From Streptococcus parasanguinis (GTDB taxonomy: Bacteria; Bacillota; Bacilli; Lactobacillales; Streptococcaceae), in NCBI RefSeq assembly GCF_019929185.1, contig NZ_JAHZPC010000003.1:124001-188000 (forward strand): DNA of 64,000 nucleotides, written 5' to 3'. Shown here one piece after another: positions 38,042 through 46,021 of this stretch. Under the pieces are notes generated by a model that saw only the letters and a program-made list of their open reading frames with translations, did not search any database and was not told the origin of the DNA. Position numbers and translations under genes: made by a program. Every line of letters starts with the position of its first letter. The stretch's first letter is position 1.

Positions 38042-38995
38042 TCAAATTTCATTATCCTTTAACCAGTTTTGGAAACTTTCCATAAAGTGAACCACCTGGT
38101 CGTGATCCTGGAGATCGGTAAACGGATAGACAAAGGGCTGAACAGACTCTTCTTCTTGTTTTCGTAGGACGAAAATCGTCTTAGCATAGGCTGGATTTGA
38201 AAAGAGAGATTCTGGCAAGGTCAGCAAGGCAAGGATTTGAGCCTTGTCTGTTAGCCAAGCTTTTAAAAGATCACTCTGAGGGCTCGTCAAGAGGTTGTTT
38301 GGAGCTAAAAAGATGGCTACTCCTTGAGGTTTCAGGTATTTCAGAGCCTGTTCCATCATGAGGTGATGGGCATAGGTATGGCCTTCGGAGCTCGCTACCT
38401 GATAGCGCTGGGCAATTGCATCATCTGGATAGTATCCAATAGGAAGATCACTAACGATCAAGTCACTTTCTTTCAACACTTGCGGACGCACCGCGTCGCC
38501 TTGTGCAAAGACAACACTAGACTCCATCACATCTGCGATACTAGCAGATAGGTCAATCAAAAGATCATCTACTTCCAATCCTAAGTAATCAATCGTGAGG
38601 CGACTATTGTTGACAATAGTCTCAGCGAGATTTCCGGTTCCACTTCCCACTTCTAGGACATCCAGTTGGTCGCTTTTGGCCAACTGATCGATCAAAAATG
38701 TAATGATAAAACCAATCGCATCTGGTGTGAACTGGTGATTCGCTTGTAAAGGTTCTGTCTGAGCTGCTTTCATAAAAAGGAATTGGTAGGCTCTGCGCCA
38801 TTCTTCCTTACTTAAACCTAGTTCTTTTAATTTTTTGCTATTGTTTTTAACAATGTCTAGATCTGTCTTGCCACCCAAATACATGGCATTCTGTTCAATC
38901 AAGGCGTCATAAAAGTTGGTCGACAATTCATTTTGAATACTTTGAGTGTTTTCCAATAGATAGGTATAGGCTTGTTCAATTTTTTCGAAATTCAT
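38042..38995 (-). CDS. ytxK: YtxK-like class I SAM-dependent methyltransferase
   Basis: A 317-residue protein of the type II restriction-modification methylase-like fold. Motif I is VLEVGSGTGNLAETI (about residue 115), and the N6-adenine-type catalytic motif is SDLPIGYYP (about 185, a DLPxGYYP variant of NPPY). Target unknown. It lies at the end of the comG operon as in pneumococcus and lactococci; its own role in competence is not established. Confidence 0.88.
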   Translation of the reverse strand: MNFEKIEQAYTYLLENTQSIQNELSTNFYDALIEQNAMYLGGKTDLDIVKNNSKKLKELGLSKEEWRRAYQFLFMKAAQTEPLQANHQFTPDAIGFIITFLIDQLAKSDQLDVLEVGSGTGNLAETIVNNSRLTIDYLGLEVDDLLIDLSASIADVMESSVVFAQGDAVRPQVLKESDLIVSDLPIGYYPDDAIAQRYQVASSEGHTYAHHLMMEQALKYLKPQGVAIFLAPNNLLTSPQSDLLKAWLTDKAQILALLTLPESLFSNPAYAKTIFVLRKQEEESVQPFVYPFTDLQDHDQVVHFMESFQNWLKDNEI

Positions 38996-39025
38996 GATTT
39001 CCTCCGCACCCTATCATACCAAAAA

Positions 39026-39463
39026 TTAGTCTTTTTCGCTATTTTCTGATGGTTCCTTGATCTCGTTTGGCGTCTCTTCAGAAGGCGTTTCGCTCCCTGC
39101 CTTCTCCTTATCTTTCTGTGTCTTCTTCTTTTCTTTTTGGCTCTTGCTACTTTCTTTTTCTTCCCTTACAGGAAGGACAAACTCATAGCTTTCGCCATCC
39201 ATCTCAGCTTGGGTATGAAGAAAACCAGTATCCTTTTTTAGCTGAACTTTTCCAGACTTTAAATGAATCTCCGATGTCTTCTCATCACTCTTTCTCTTTT
39301 CAAGAGCCAATTGCACCAAAGCATAGGCCCGAAGGCGATCTTGACTCGTCTTTAAGATCCGTCTCTCCGCAACCTGACGGTGCAGGTAAAACTGAAGCAA
39401 GAGACTAAAAATCGCTGCCATCAAGAGGGCGTAGAGCAAGACACCAGCCTTAACTATTTTCAT
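39026..39463 (-). CDS. comGG: Competence pseudopilus protein ComGG
   Basis: A 145-residue minor component of the transformation pilus. One hydrophobic segment lies at residues 5-24 (KAGVLLYALLMAAIFSLLLQ), then a soluble region and a highly charged Lys/Glu/Ser tail (KSQKEKKKTQKDKEKAGSE) of low complexity. The start is ATG 39463, overlapping the end of comGF. The long charged tail is longer than I expect for the family, so it may be strain-specific. Confidence 0.82.
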   Translation of the reverse strand: MKIVKAGVLLYALLMAAIFSLLLQFYLHRQVAERRILKTSQDRLRAYALVQLALEKRKSDEKTSEIHLKSGKVQLKKDTGFLHTQAEMDGESYEFVLPVREEKESSKSQKEKKKTQKDKEKAGSETPSEETPNEIKEPSENSEKD

Positions 39464-39902
39464 TTTGCATCGCTGGTACCACATGGTAGACATACTCCCT
39501 TTCTAGACCTTCTTCAAAATTCAACCGCAGATGAATCAACTCTCCCTCCTGCCAAATTTGGCTAGAGCGAACCCCTGAAATCATAGGCTGATAGCCCCTG
39601 CCCTTATCATCTGTTTTTCGGATATCATCTCCTTTAGATTGACCAATAGCAATTGGTTTTTGATCCTGAACCAAGTAGATATGATTGTCCGCTACTTTTT
39701 CAAAATGGCTCCGGTCCAATTCCACCTGCAATTGTTGCTGAAAAAGTATCCATTCTTCCTGCTTTTGATGCGCCTGGTAGTCCAATTCAGCATGCAGGAG
39801 CTTGGTCAAGCCTTGAAAGACTAACACTCCCCCACTAAGCACTAAGAGAGCGACCAAGGCTTCGAGCAGGGTAAAGGCCTTGACCTTTCCTTTATTCCAC
39901 AT
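39450..39902 (-). CDS. comGF: Competence pseudopilus protein ComGF
   Basis: A 150-residue minor pseudopilin with the prepilin-type segment KVKAFTLLEALVALLVLSGG near the N-terminus. I placed the start at ATG 39902 (MWNKGKVKAFTL), downstream of GGTGG within the end of comGE; the frame extends upstream without homology. It overlaps comGE by 11 bases and comGG by 14 bases, indicating tight coupling. Confidence 0.86.
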   Translation of the reverse strand: MWNKGKVKAFTLLEALVALLVLSGGVLVFQGLTKLLHAELDYQAHQKQEEWILFQQQLQVELDRSHFEKVADNHIYLVQDQKPIAIGQSKGDDIRKTDDKGRGYQPMISGVRSSQIWQEGELIHLRLNFEEGLEREYVYHVVPAMQNENS

Positions 39903-40185
39903 GCAGTACCACCTTTCCTTGATGATAGACCGTGAGTTGATCGGCATCTTTTTCGACTTGAACCTGAATACCATTGGCCTCTAGATGATTTTGCCCTGTC
40001 TGAAGCGCCATTTGAGCGACAGATAAGACCTCTACCTCTTTGAAATCCGCTAGTCGCTCCTTGCGCGAACGCCGGATCTCCCCTAACAATAAGGTCGTAA
40101 TCATGGCAAATAAACCCAAGGCAACTAAGGATTCTATGAGAATACTAGCGGGAACGGATACTTTTTTTAATTTTCCCATTTCCAA
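39892..40185 (-). CDS. comGE: Competence pseudopilus protein ComGE
   Basis: A 97-residue minor pseudopilin with a hydrophobic N-terminal helix (PASILIESLVALGLFAMITT, residues 12-31) that retains the conserved Glu at the prepilin +5-like position. It overlaps comGD by 41 bases and comGF by 11 bases. The start may be the first ATG or the one two codons on (MGKLKK). Confidence 0.84.
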   Translation of the reverse strand: MEMGKLKKVSVPASILIESLVALGLFAMITTLLLGEIRRSRKERLADFKEVEVLSVAQMALQTGQNHLEANGIQVQVEKDADQLTVYHQGKVVLHVE

Positions 40186-40579
40186 GCGACAGTTGATAGG
40201 TCACCACTCCTCTCTGTGTCTGAAAGTGAACATTGGCTAGGGATGAATTGCCACCTGCACGGTCTAAACGAATAGTTTTAGGATCTTGCAAAATAACAGA
40301 ATCAGGAATCTCCACTGTCTGGTAGGGCGTTTGAATCTTCCTTGCAGTCACTTCAACATCCAATTCCGTTTGCCTTGCCAAGGCTATCTTCTGGCTTTCT
40401 TGATAGAGGTGTTCAAACTCTGCAAAAAATACTTTTTCTTCCACCTGCTGAAAGCTCGTCTTGATCGATCCCGATAAGCCCAGATAGATAAAACTGACGA
40501 TCATCAAGGTCAGAAGGGTCTCCACCAAGGTGAAGGCCTTAATCTGCAACCGCACGAGTTTCTCCACTATTTTTCGCAT
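40145..40579 (-). CDS. comGD: Competence pseudopilus protein ComGD
   Basis: A 144-residue minor pseudopilin with prepilin segment IKAFTLVETLLTLMIVSFIY. Its C-terminal half (RAGGNSSLANVHFQTQRG) closely resembles pneumococcal CglD. The start at 40579 (MRKIVEKLVRLQ) overlaps the end of comGC by 41 bases; an upstream extension to 40630 is open but lacks homology. Confidence 0.86.
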   Translation of the reverse strand: MRKIVEKLVRLQIKAFTLVETLLTLMIVSFIYLGLSGSIKTSFQQVEEKVFFAEFEHLYQESQKIALARQTELDVEVTARKIQTPYQTVEIPDSVILQDPKTIRLDRAGGNSSLANVHFQTQRGVVTYQLSLGNGKIKKSIRSR

Positions 40580-40856
40580 AATAGGCACGATAAGATTCTG
40601 CTTGTTTGTTGGTAATATTTCCATCAGCAATTAGCTTTGATAGAGTGGCTTGATCATTGGTATGATTGAGCTCATACAATTCAGCCTGGCTTTCGACCAC
40701 CTTCACAACCGCTGCATTTCCTGTCTCTTTCACGGAGTCTTTTTGCTTGGTCAAATTCGGCACAAAGAGCAATAAGAGCACACTGATGATCAATAAGACC
40801 ACCAACATTTCAATAAGTGTAAAAGCTTTAACCTTATAGGTTTTTAATGTTTTCAT
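40539..40856 (-). CDS. comGC: Major competence pseudopilin ComGC
   Basis: A 105-residue precursor of the main transformation pilus subunit. The class III signal is short and basic (MKTLKTYKVKA), followed by FTLIEMLVVLLIISVLLLL; cleavage by the ComC peptidase is expected before the Phe. The start is ATG 40856, 7 bases after GGAGG. It overlaps the comGB stop by 4 bases. The frame runs open upstream to 40994 inside comGB, without homology. Confidence 0.95.
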   Translation of the reverse strand: MKTLKTYKVKAFTLIEMLVVLLIISVLLLLFVPNLTKQKDSVKETGNAAVVKVVESQAELYELNHTNDQATLSKLIADGNITNKQAESYRAYYAKNSGETRAVAD

Positions 40857-41962
40857 AAATGAACCTCCATATTTTGATAAATCGGCATCAACATGGCTGC
40901 ATAGAGTAACACAATCACAAGAGCCACAAAGATAAACACCAAGGGTTGTATCACATTCATGGCCTTGTGAACCCGACGAAAGAAATCTTCCCATGTTTTT
41001 TCTGCGTAGATCTCTAGCTCACTTCCGAGCTTTGATTTGACTTCACCATATTCAATCATAAGGGGCAATTCTTTTTTGAAAAAAGGATACCCCCTGACCG
41101 TCTCTGAAAAGGACTGGCCACGATCTAAAGAAAGAGCTAAGTCCCTTCCAATCTCTTGAAAAAGCTGGGATTTTTGGTCCTGCATCATGGAAAAAATCTG
41201 AGACAACTCCAATCCTTGCCCAATCAGATTGCCCCATTCTCTGGCATAATAGGCTGTCAAATAAGCTTGAATCATGCCTTTTCCGAAAGGCAGATGAGAC
41301 AAGGTTCTAAAAACGTTGATCTTGCCTGACTTCCGATAATAGAGAAAGCCGAGTAAGAAGAAGGTCACCAGTCCCGCTCCTAAGGCCAAAAAGAGTTGGG
41401 GGAAGGAACTGATCAATTGCGTCCCAATATTTTGAGCATCCATTTGAGGAAGCAAATAATTGCGCAGGCCTAGCATAATCAGAACTAAAAATCCAAGTAA
41501 GATAAGAGGATAGGTGCTCACCTCAATCAGCTTTTTCTTGACCTTGCGCATGTTTTCTAAGTAAGCACTGATTTTCTCCAAGCTCAATGCAAGATTGCCA
41601 TGAAGCTCAGCGAGAGACAGCTGTGTCGTCACCGCATCTGAAAAACCGATCCCTGCCATCATCTCTGAAAAACTCCGGCCCCGCGAGAGATCCTCTCGCA
41701 TCTGGGAAACCAAACGACTCTCCACTAGATGAGAGCGATCCAGAAAATCGACGATCTCAGACAGATGAAAACCACTCGAATAAAGATTCAAAAATAATTC
41801 GATGATTTGCTTTTGTTTAGCGGTAGATAATTTTTTCGGCTTGGGCCTGAGCCAGCTGGATATATCCCGATTGAGCCAAGAGATCCATTTGTTGGTTCCA
41901 GCGGCTGGCTGAGTGCTCTTGGTAATTTTCCGTCGCAAAATCGACCACACCTCCTCCTGCAA
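40853..41962 (-). CDS. comGB: Competence type IV pilus membrane platform protein ComGB
   Basis: A protein of up to 369 residues, the GspF/PilC-like inner-membrane platform of the DNA-uptake pilus. Three hydrophobic segments are visible (YPLILLGFLVLIMLGLRNYL, LFLALGAGLVTFFLLGFLYY, PLVFIFVALVIVLLYAAMLM). The true start is unclear: homology begins near KKLSTAKQKQIIELFLNL (about residue 43) and there is no ATG in that frame upstream. The TTG at 41962 would make a 146-base overlap with comGA; a TTG eight codons later, behind GGAGGAGG, is another option. Confidence 0.88.
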   Translation of the reverse strand: MQEEVWSILRRKITKSTQPAAGTNKWISWLNRDISSWLRPKPKKLSTAKQKQIIELFLNLYSSGFHLSEIVDFLDRSHLVESRLVSQMREDLSRGRSFSEMMAGIGFSDAVTTQLSLAELHGNLALSLEKISAYLENMRKVKKKLIEVSTYPLILLGFLVLIMLGLRNYLLPQMDAQNIGTQLISSFPQLFLALGAGLVTFFLLGFLYYRKSGKINVFRTLSHLPFGKGMIQAYLTAYYAREWGNLIGQGLELSQIFSMMQDQKSQLFQEIGRDLALSLDRGQSFSETVRGYPFFKKELPLMIEYGEVKSKLGSELEIYAEKTWEDFFRRVHKAMNVIQPLVFIFVALVIVLLYAAMLMPIYQNMEVHL

Positions 41963-42758
41963 TTAATCGTTGGTAGCAAATACCTTGTAAAACAATCTTG
42001 AGCTCTTCCTCACTCACTCCAAGTTCTAAGAGTCTCTCATAAACACCTCGAACGCTCTTGGCATGAATAGTAGAGAAGACGGTGACTCCTGTCAAACTAG
42101 CTCGTACGACTGCACGAGCTGTTTCCTTATCTCGGATCTCTCCAATGATGAGAAGGTCCGGCCGATGGCGTAAGGAGAGTTTGATCAGGTTGTCATAGGT
42201 CATGCCAATCTGGTCATTCAGCTGAAGCTGAAGCATATTATCCTGCTTGATCTCGACAGGATCTTCAATAGACATGACTTGCTGGTCCGCAAAGCGCTCT
42301 TGCGCCAAAGCATGCATGAGAGTGGTCTTTCCCGAACCAACAGGACCTGCAAAGAGATAAAGCCCACGACCAGCCAATTTCTTCTTCAAGTCCGGCAATT
42401 GATCAAACCAAAACCGTAATTCGCGTTCCTCATCATGCAAAAGCCGAATAACCAAGCTTTCATAGCCACGATAATCCCCCACAGTCGACAAACGAATCGA
42501 GACCACTCCAGCCTCCAAAGGGTAATCACACGATCCTAGCTGGCTGCGCCTTTTTTCTCCCACATTCATACCTGCTACGAACTTAAAGTGGCTGATAATA
42601 GCCGTCATCTCCTCAAACGGGAAGGATTGTACAAAGCGCCTCTCATCTCCCACCCTCATAAAAACCTGGTACTCCTCCTTCCGAGGAATGAAGTAAAGAT
42701 CCTGAGCTTCTTCCTTTTTCCCCATGCGGATCAGTTTTTTTGCAATTTCTTGAACCAT
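41817..42758 (-). CDS. comGA: Competence type IV pilus ATPase ComGA
   Basis: A 313-residue GspE-type assembly ATPase powering the transformation pilus. Walker A is FAGPVGSGKTTLMH (about residue 140), then MSIEDPVE (Asp box), LRHRPDLLIIGEIRDKETA (Walker B) and STIHAKS (His box). The start is ATG 42758 (MVQEIAKKL) behind AGGAGG. It is the first gene of comGABCDEFG, with a competence box about 22 bases upstream. Confidence 0.95.
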   Translation of the reverse strand: MVQEIAKKLIRMGKKEEAQDLYFIPRKEEYQVFMRVGDERRFVQSFPFEEMTAIISHFKFVAGMNVGEKRRSQLGSCDYPLEAGVVSIRLSTVGDYRGYESLVIRLLHDEERELRFWFDQLPDLKKKLAGRGLYLFAGPVGSGKTTLMHALAQERFADQQVMSIEDPVEIKQDNMLQLQLNDQIGMTYDNLIKLSLRHRPDLLIIGEIRDKETARAVVRASLTGVTVFSTIHAKSVRGVYERLLELGVSEEELKIVLQGICYQRLIAGGGVVDFATENYQEHSASRWNQQMDLLAQSGYIQLAQAQAEKIIYR

Positions 42759-42779
42759 AGTTCCTCCTCTCACTTATAC

Positions 42780-42787
42780 TATTCGAA
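42780..42787 (-). promoter_or_regulatory. Competence (cin/ComX) box of the comG operon
   Basis: TTCGAATA on the minus strand, identical to the octamer before ssbB, with a T-rich stretch upstream. It should make comG dependent on sigma-X. Confidence 0.92.
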
Positions 42788-42845
42788 AAAGAAGACAAAA
42801 AAAGAAGACTTTCTAGATCGCTCTAAAAAATCTTCCGCATTTCTC

Positions 42846-43235
42846 TTATGACAGGGTCGTCCCCTTTTTTGAATCGAGTGTATATTGACAAGAACGGTGT
42901 TTGCGACTGCCTCTTTCCTTTTCGTAGCCTGGGCGGAGCTTGCTTTTAGGGATCTTATGCTCGTCTTCTAGAAGGACAATCGAATGGAAAAACTGCACAT
43001 CTTCACTGCAGTCCTCACACCACTCTTGCTCCTTGGTATCCCAAAAGATCGTCATGAGATCACTCCGACTCTTATAACTTGGAAAGTGCTCATTTAACTC
43101 CAACCACTTCTGCTTGTAGTATTTCAAAGCCTGGTAATAGTCTTCAAACTTCCGACTACTCACGATATCATCTTCCCAACCTTCTAAAAACCACCAGGGT
43201 TCACAGTCCCCGTACATTTCAATCACTCGATACAT
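42846..43235 (-). CDS. DUF1033 family protein
   Basis: A 129-residue soluble protein starting MYRVIEMYGDCEPWWFLEGW. This is the DUF1033 family found next to comG in streptococci; function unknown. It is rich in Trp, Tyr and acidic residues and has a Cys pair (EWCEDCSED). The ATG at 43235 is preferred because GGAAGAG lies in front of it and homologues begin MYRV; the ATG four codons upstream has no proper site. Confidence 0.85.
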   Translation of the reverse strand: MYRVIEMYGDCEPWWFLEGWEDDIVSSRKFEDYYQALKYYKQKWLELNEHFPSYKSRSDLMTIFWDTKEQEWCEDCSEDVQFFHSIVLLEDEHKIPKSKLRPGYEKERGSRKHRSCQYTLDSKKGTTLS

Positions 43236-43403
43236 AAACTCTTCCATCCTTTGTATCCTCTATTATATAGAAAATCCTTTGAGAATAAAAGTTTTCTGCT
43301 CAGAGCATGATTTTTCAGATAGTTTTCAGGTGATTTTCGCCATTATTTTCCAAAAATAGACTGCCTAATTGCTATTGGGTCCTTTTTTCGAGAATCAAAA
43401 GAA

Positions 43404-43448
43404 GAGAGTCCCAACAAAATGGCGATCCATCTTTGGGAACTCTCTTTT
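43404..43448 (-). terminator. Terminator of the polysaccharide operon
   Basis: AGAGAGTTCCCA/TGGGACTCTCT arms with a loop of about 20 bases and a T-rich tail on the minus strand, just downstream of the GH8 gene. Confidence 0.7.
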
Positions 43449-43456
43449 CTCAAGTA

Positions 43457-44560
43457 TTAGAACAATTCTAGTGCAATCATGGTTGTCATGGTTGCATCGT
43501 AATAGTTATTCAGAGGTAGATCTTGTGTAAAGATATACTTGTTCTGTTGAACCAACTTCAAATAGCCTTTTTCATGTTCAGAGGCATAGACAATCGGTGC
43601 CAAAAAGCTTGCTGCCTGATGATTGTTCAAGGCCTTCCCTTTCAAGTCATAACCTGCATACAGGTTTCTTTGACTCTTGAAAAAGTTAAGCATCTTTTTC
43701 ACCAATTGTTGACTGGTTTTGTCCTTACTTTGAACAAGGTTGTATGGAAGGCGACAAGCGTTATACGAGTATGCACCATCATACTTGGATTCAATCGTCT
43801 TTGGATCCGCTACGCGCGTTCCTTGCTCATCTACCCAGATGAAATCAGGTAGTAAACCTGTTTTGGTTTGGGAGCTGATCGTTTGGAGTTGCTGCAACAT
43901 CTTTTCTTTGATATCCAACCACTTCGAATCTTTTGTCACTTCATAAAAGATCTGGAATTGCGCTGGCAATGTATCAGACGTCCGCATCAAATGATAAAAC
44001 TCCGAGTCCTGATTGGCCCAATTCCCCACCGTTAACACACCAGTTTCTTCATTGTAGTTGTGTGCGAGAATATCTTCTAAAATCGCTTTGGCTTGAGCCT
44101 GGTAGTCTTTAGCTTGCTTTGGCCATTGCTGAGCAGCTTTTAGAAGAGCATAGGCGATGTAGAGATCTCCATCTGTAGCGTTATGATCCTCATCCTTTGC
44201 TTTTCCATTGCTGATGGTTTGTTTCCAAGACATCAATTGGGTACCTTCTAAGCGATGATTTAGATAATAGTGATAGAGTCGGTCAAAGTCTGCTTGTTGG
44301 GCTTGTCCTTTTTCGGCAGCTGCAACAGTAATGAGCATTCCATAACTTTGCGCCTCGGATAACACTACCGTTTGATTGCTATCATTGGTGGTTCGAACAT
44401 AGGATTCTTTCCCTTTTGAAACAACAAAATGCTCATTCCACTGACGATAAATTCGATTTCGCATCTCCACTTTACTTCGCGTTCTCGCTAAAAACAAGGT
44501 CAAACAGAAAATGCAAAGGATGACTAGAAACCATACATATCTCATCTTTTTCGTTTTCAT
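43457..44560 (-). CDS. Glycoside hydrolase family 8 protein (BcsZ/PssZ-like)
   Basis: A 367-residue protein with an N-terminal signal/anchor segment (YVWFLVILCIFCLTLFLA, residues 8-25) and an external GH8 domain. The presumed catalytic acid is the Glu in VLSEAQSYGMLITV (about residue 69), and the conserved Asp lies in NATDGDLYIAYALL (about 130). GH8 enzymes cut beta-1,4-linked glucans, chitosan or related polymers. In synthase operons such an enzyme trims or releases the product. It is the last gene of the unit, 8 bases after the glycosyltransferase gene, behind GGAGAAATT. The substrate here is unknown. Confidence 0.87.
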   Translation of the reverse strand: MKTKKMRYVWFLVILCIFCLTLFLARTRSKVEMRNRIYRQWNEHFVVSKGKESYVRTTNDSNQTVVLSEAQSYGMLITVAAAEKGQAQQADFDRLYHYYLNHRLEGTQLMSWKQTISNGKAKDEDHNATDGDLYIAYALLKAAQQWPKQAKDYQAQAKAILEDILAHNYNEETGVLTVGNWANQDSEFYHLMRTSDTLPAQFQIFYEVTKDSKWLDIKEKMLQQLQTISSQTKTGLLPDFIWVDEQGTRVADPKTIESKYDGAYSYNACRLPYNLVQSKDKTSQQLVKKMLNFFKSQRNLYAGYDLKGKALNNHQAASFLAPIVYASEHEKGYLKLVQQNKYIFTQDLPLNNYYDATMTTMIALELF

Positions 44561-44568
44561 AATTTCTC

Positions 44569-45879
44569 CTATCCTGCGAATCGTTTTGTTTTAACCCATT
44601 TGGTTTCTTTCCGGTGCAATAGTTTATCCATCACAATCGAAGAGATGGCATCAATCGACACAATGATAAACAGTTGAGAATAGGTGAAATAGGCAGCCAA
44701 GGCCAACCAAATTTGCTTGGTAGTGGCTTGCCCAAATTGTGAAGCCAGCGCTACATTAATCTGAAGCAGATAAAGCCCGATCATCAAGATCCAATTGAAG
44801 AGCATCAATTGCGCAATATAGATATTTTCAGAATCAAAGGCAAATGGAATTTGCACACCTGGCACCACTGTATGGATACACATGGCTAGAATATTGGCAA
44901 AAAAGATCAAGTCCGATAAGACGATGGCAGCGTTAAACCAGAAGAAGACACAGGAATAGTTGGTCACTTCTAACTTCACGCGCCAATTTCCCTTACCAAA
45001 TAAATGCTTGAAGTTGGAAAGAACCACTTCATAATTCCCTTTGGCCCAACGTTTCCGCTGCATATAGTAACTCTTCAGAGTCTCTGGCTCTTGTTGGAAG
45101 GCTTCTGAATTATAGGCTAGCGCAATCAACTTCCCACTTTGCATAATCTTGAAGGAAATATCCGTATCCTCAGTCAAGGCACCGTTTTTCCATCCTCCAA
45201 TACTCTTGACAAATTCGGTTTGAATAATGAAGTTAGTTCCTGGAATCCGTCCAATCTTAAAGAGATGCCACATGCCCACATGGTGGACCCGTTGGGTGAC
45301 AACAATCTCTTGGTTGATACAGCGGGTCAAGAAGTTTTGATTGGCATTCCGCGTTTTATTGCGGCCGAAAGAAGCCACATGGCGTTCTGGATCTTTGAGG
45401 ACTTCTTTCACAAGGAAATAAAGAGCATTCTTTTCAGGCATGGCATCTGCATCATAGACGCAGATATAGTCTCCGGTCGCCATGGCCAAAGCGTCATTTA
45501 ACACACCGGCTTTCCCACCTGTCCCGCTTCGATTGATAATGGTCAAATCACGTCCTGCATACTCTGGCAATGCTTTAACTGCCAAACACTCTTCATAAGT
45601 GCGATCGGAACAATTATCCGCAAACAGTAGTAATTCTACACGATCATGTGGGTAGTTCAAATCAAGGATCGCTTTGGCTGTCTGTGCAATAACCACATCC
45701 TCATTATGGGCAGGTACGACGATCGTCACTTTTGGATAATAAGGAAGCGGATCCGTATTGACACGAAAATCACTGTGTTTAAACCAAAAATGAACGGCTG
45801 AAAAGAGGATTACTAAGCCCCAGGCTAAGGACAGCCAAATCGAAATCAAGGCAATAATCATCACAATTTGACTAATCAT
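44569..45879 (-). CDS. Processive family 2 glycosyltransferase (BcsA/IcaA/PssC-like polysaccharide synthase)
   Basis: A membrane glycosyltransferase of about 436 residues. Two N-terminal hydrophobic segments precede the GT-A domain, followed by about four C-terminal ones. Synthase motifs are complete: VVPAHNED, FADNCSD, the metal-binding YDADAMP, the acceptor TEDTD and QRKRW (QxxRW), which mark processive synthesis with export through its own channel. No PilZ domain is visible at the C-terminus. I prefer ATG 45879; a GTG ten codons upstream has no ribosome site. The donor sugar is unknown, but the epimerase in the operon suggests UDP-ManNAc or UDP-GlcNAc. Confidence 0.9.
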   Translation of the reverse strand: MISQIVMIIALISIWLSLAWGLVILFSAVHFWFKHSDFRVNTDPLPYYPKVTIVVPAHNEDVVIAQTAKAILDLNYPHDRVELLLFADNCSDRTYEECLAVKALPEYAGRDLTIINRSGTGGKAGVLNDALAMATGDYICVYDADAMPEKNALYFLVKEVLKDPERHVASFGRNKTRNANQNFLTRCINQEIVVTQRVHHVGMWHLFKIGRIPGTNFIIQTEFVKSIGGWKNGALTEDTDISFKIMQSGKLIALAYNSEAFQQEPETLKSYYMQRKRWAKGNYEVVLSNFKHLFGKGNWRVKLEVTNYSCVFFWFNAAIVLSDLIFFANILAMCIHTVVPGVQIPFAFDSENIYIAQLMLFNWILMIGLYLLQINVALASQFGQATTKQIWLALAAYFTYSQLFIIVSIDAISSIVMDKLLHRKETKWVKTKRFAG

Positions 45880-46013
45880 GGTCCACCGCCTTAAAGTTTT
45901 TATTGACACGGCGGTAAATCACCGTATAAGCTACAAATAATACAATAAAGCACAAGGCAAAAAATACACTGATGCCTACAGCTATATTAAAAAATATATT
46001 TGTAAGAGACATG
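45872..46013 (-). CDS. Small membrane protein gene interrupted at a seven-T tract
   Basis: AGGAGG and ATG at 46013 begin a very hydrophobic small ORF (MSLTNIFFNIAVGISVFF). A run of seven T (A at 45959-45965, plus strand) follows. As written, the frame continues to a stop at 45900, giving 37 residues. With six T it would read ALCFIVLFVAYTVIYRR and end after 46 residues at TAG 45872, overlapping the glycosyltransferase ATG (ATGATTAG). The six-T version makes better sense: one transmembrane helix with a basic inner tail and start-stop coupling. This may be slippage, a real frameshift or a sequencing error. I do not recognise the family. Confidence 0.6.
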
Positions 46014-46021
46014 TTTTCCTC

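Noticed and set aside
45900-45909. GTG at 45909 as start of the glycosyltransferase
   Set aside because: No ribosome site precedes it; the ATG at 45879 is coupled to the end of the small upstream frame.
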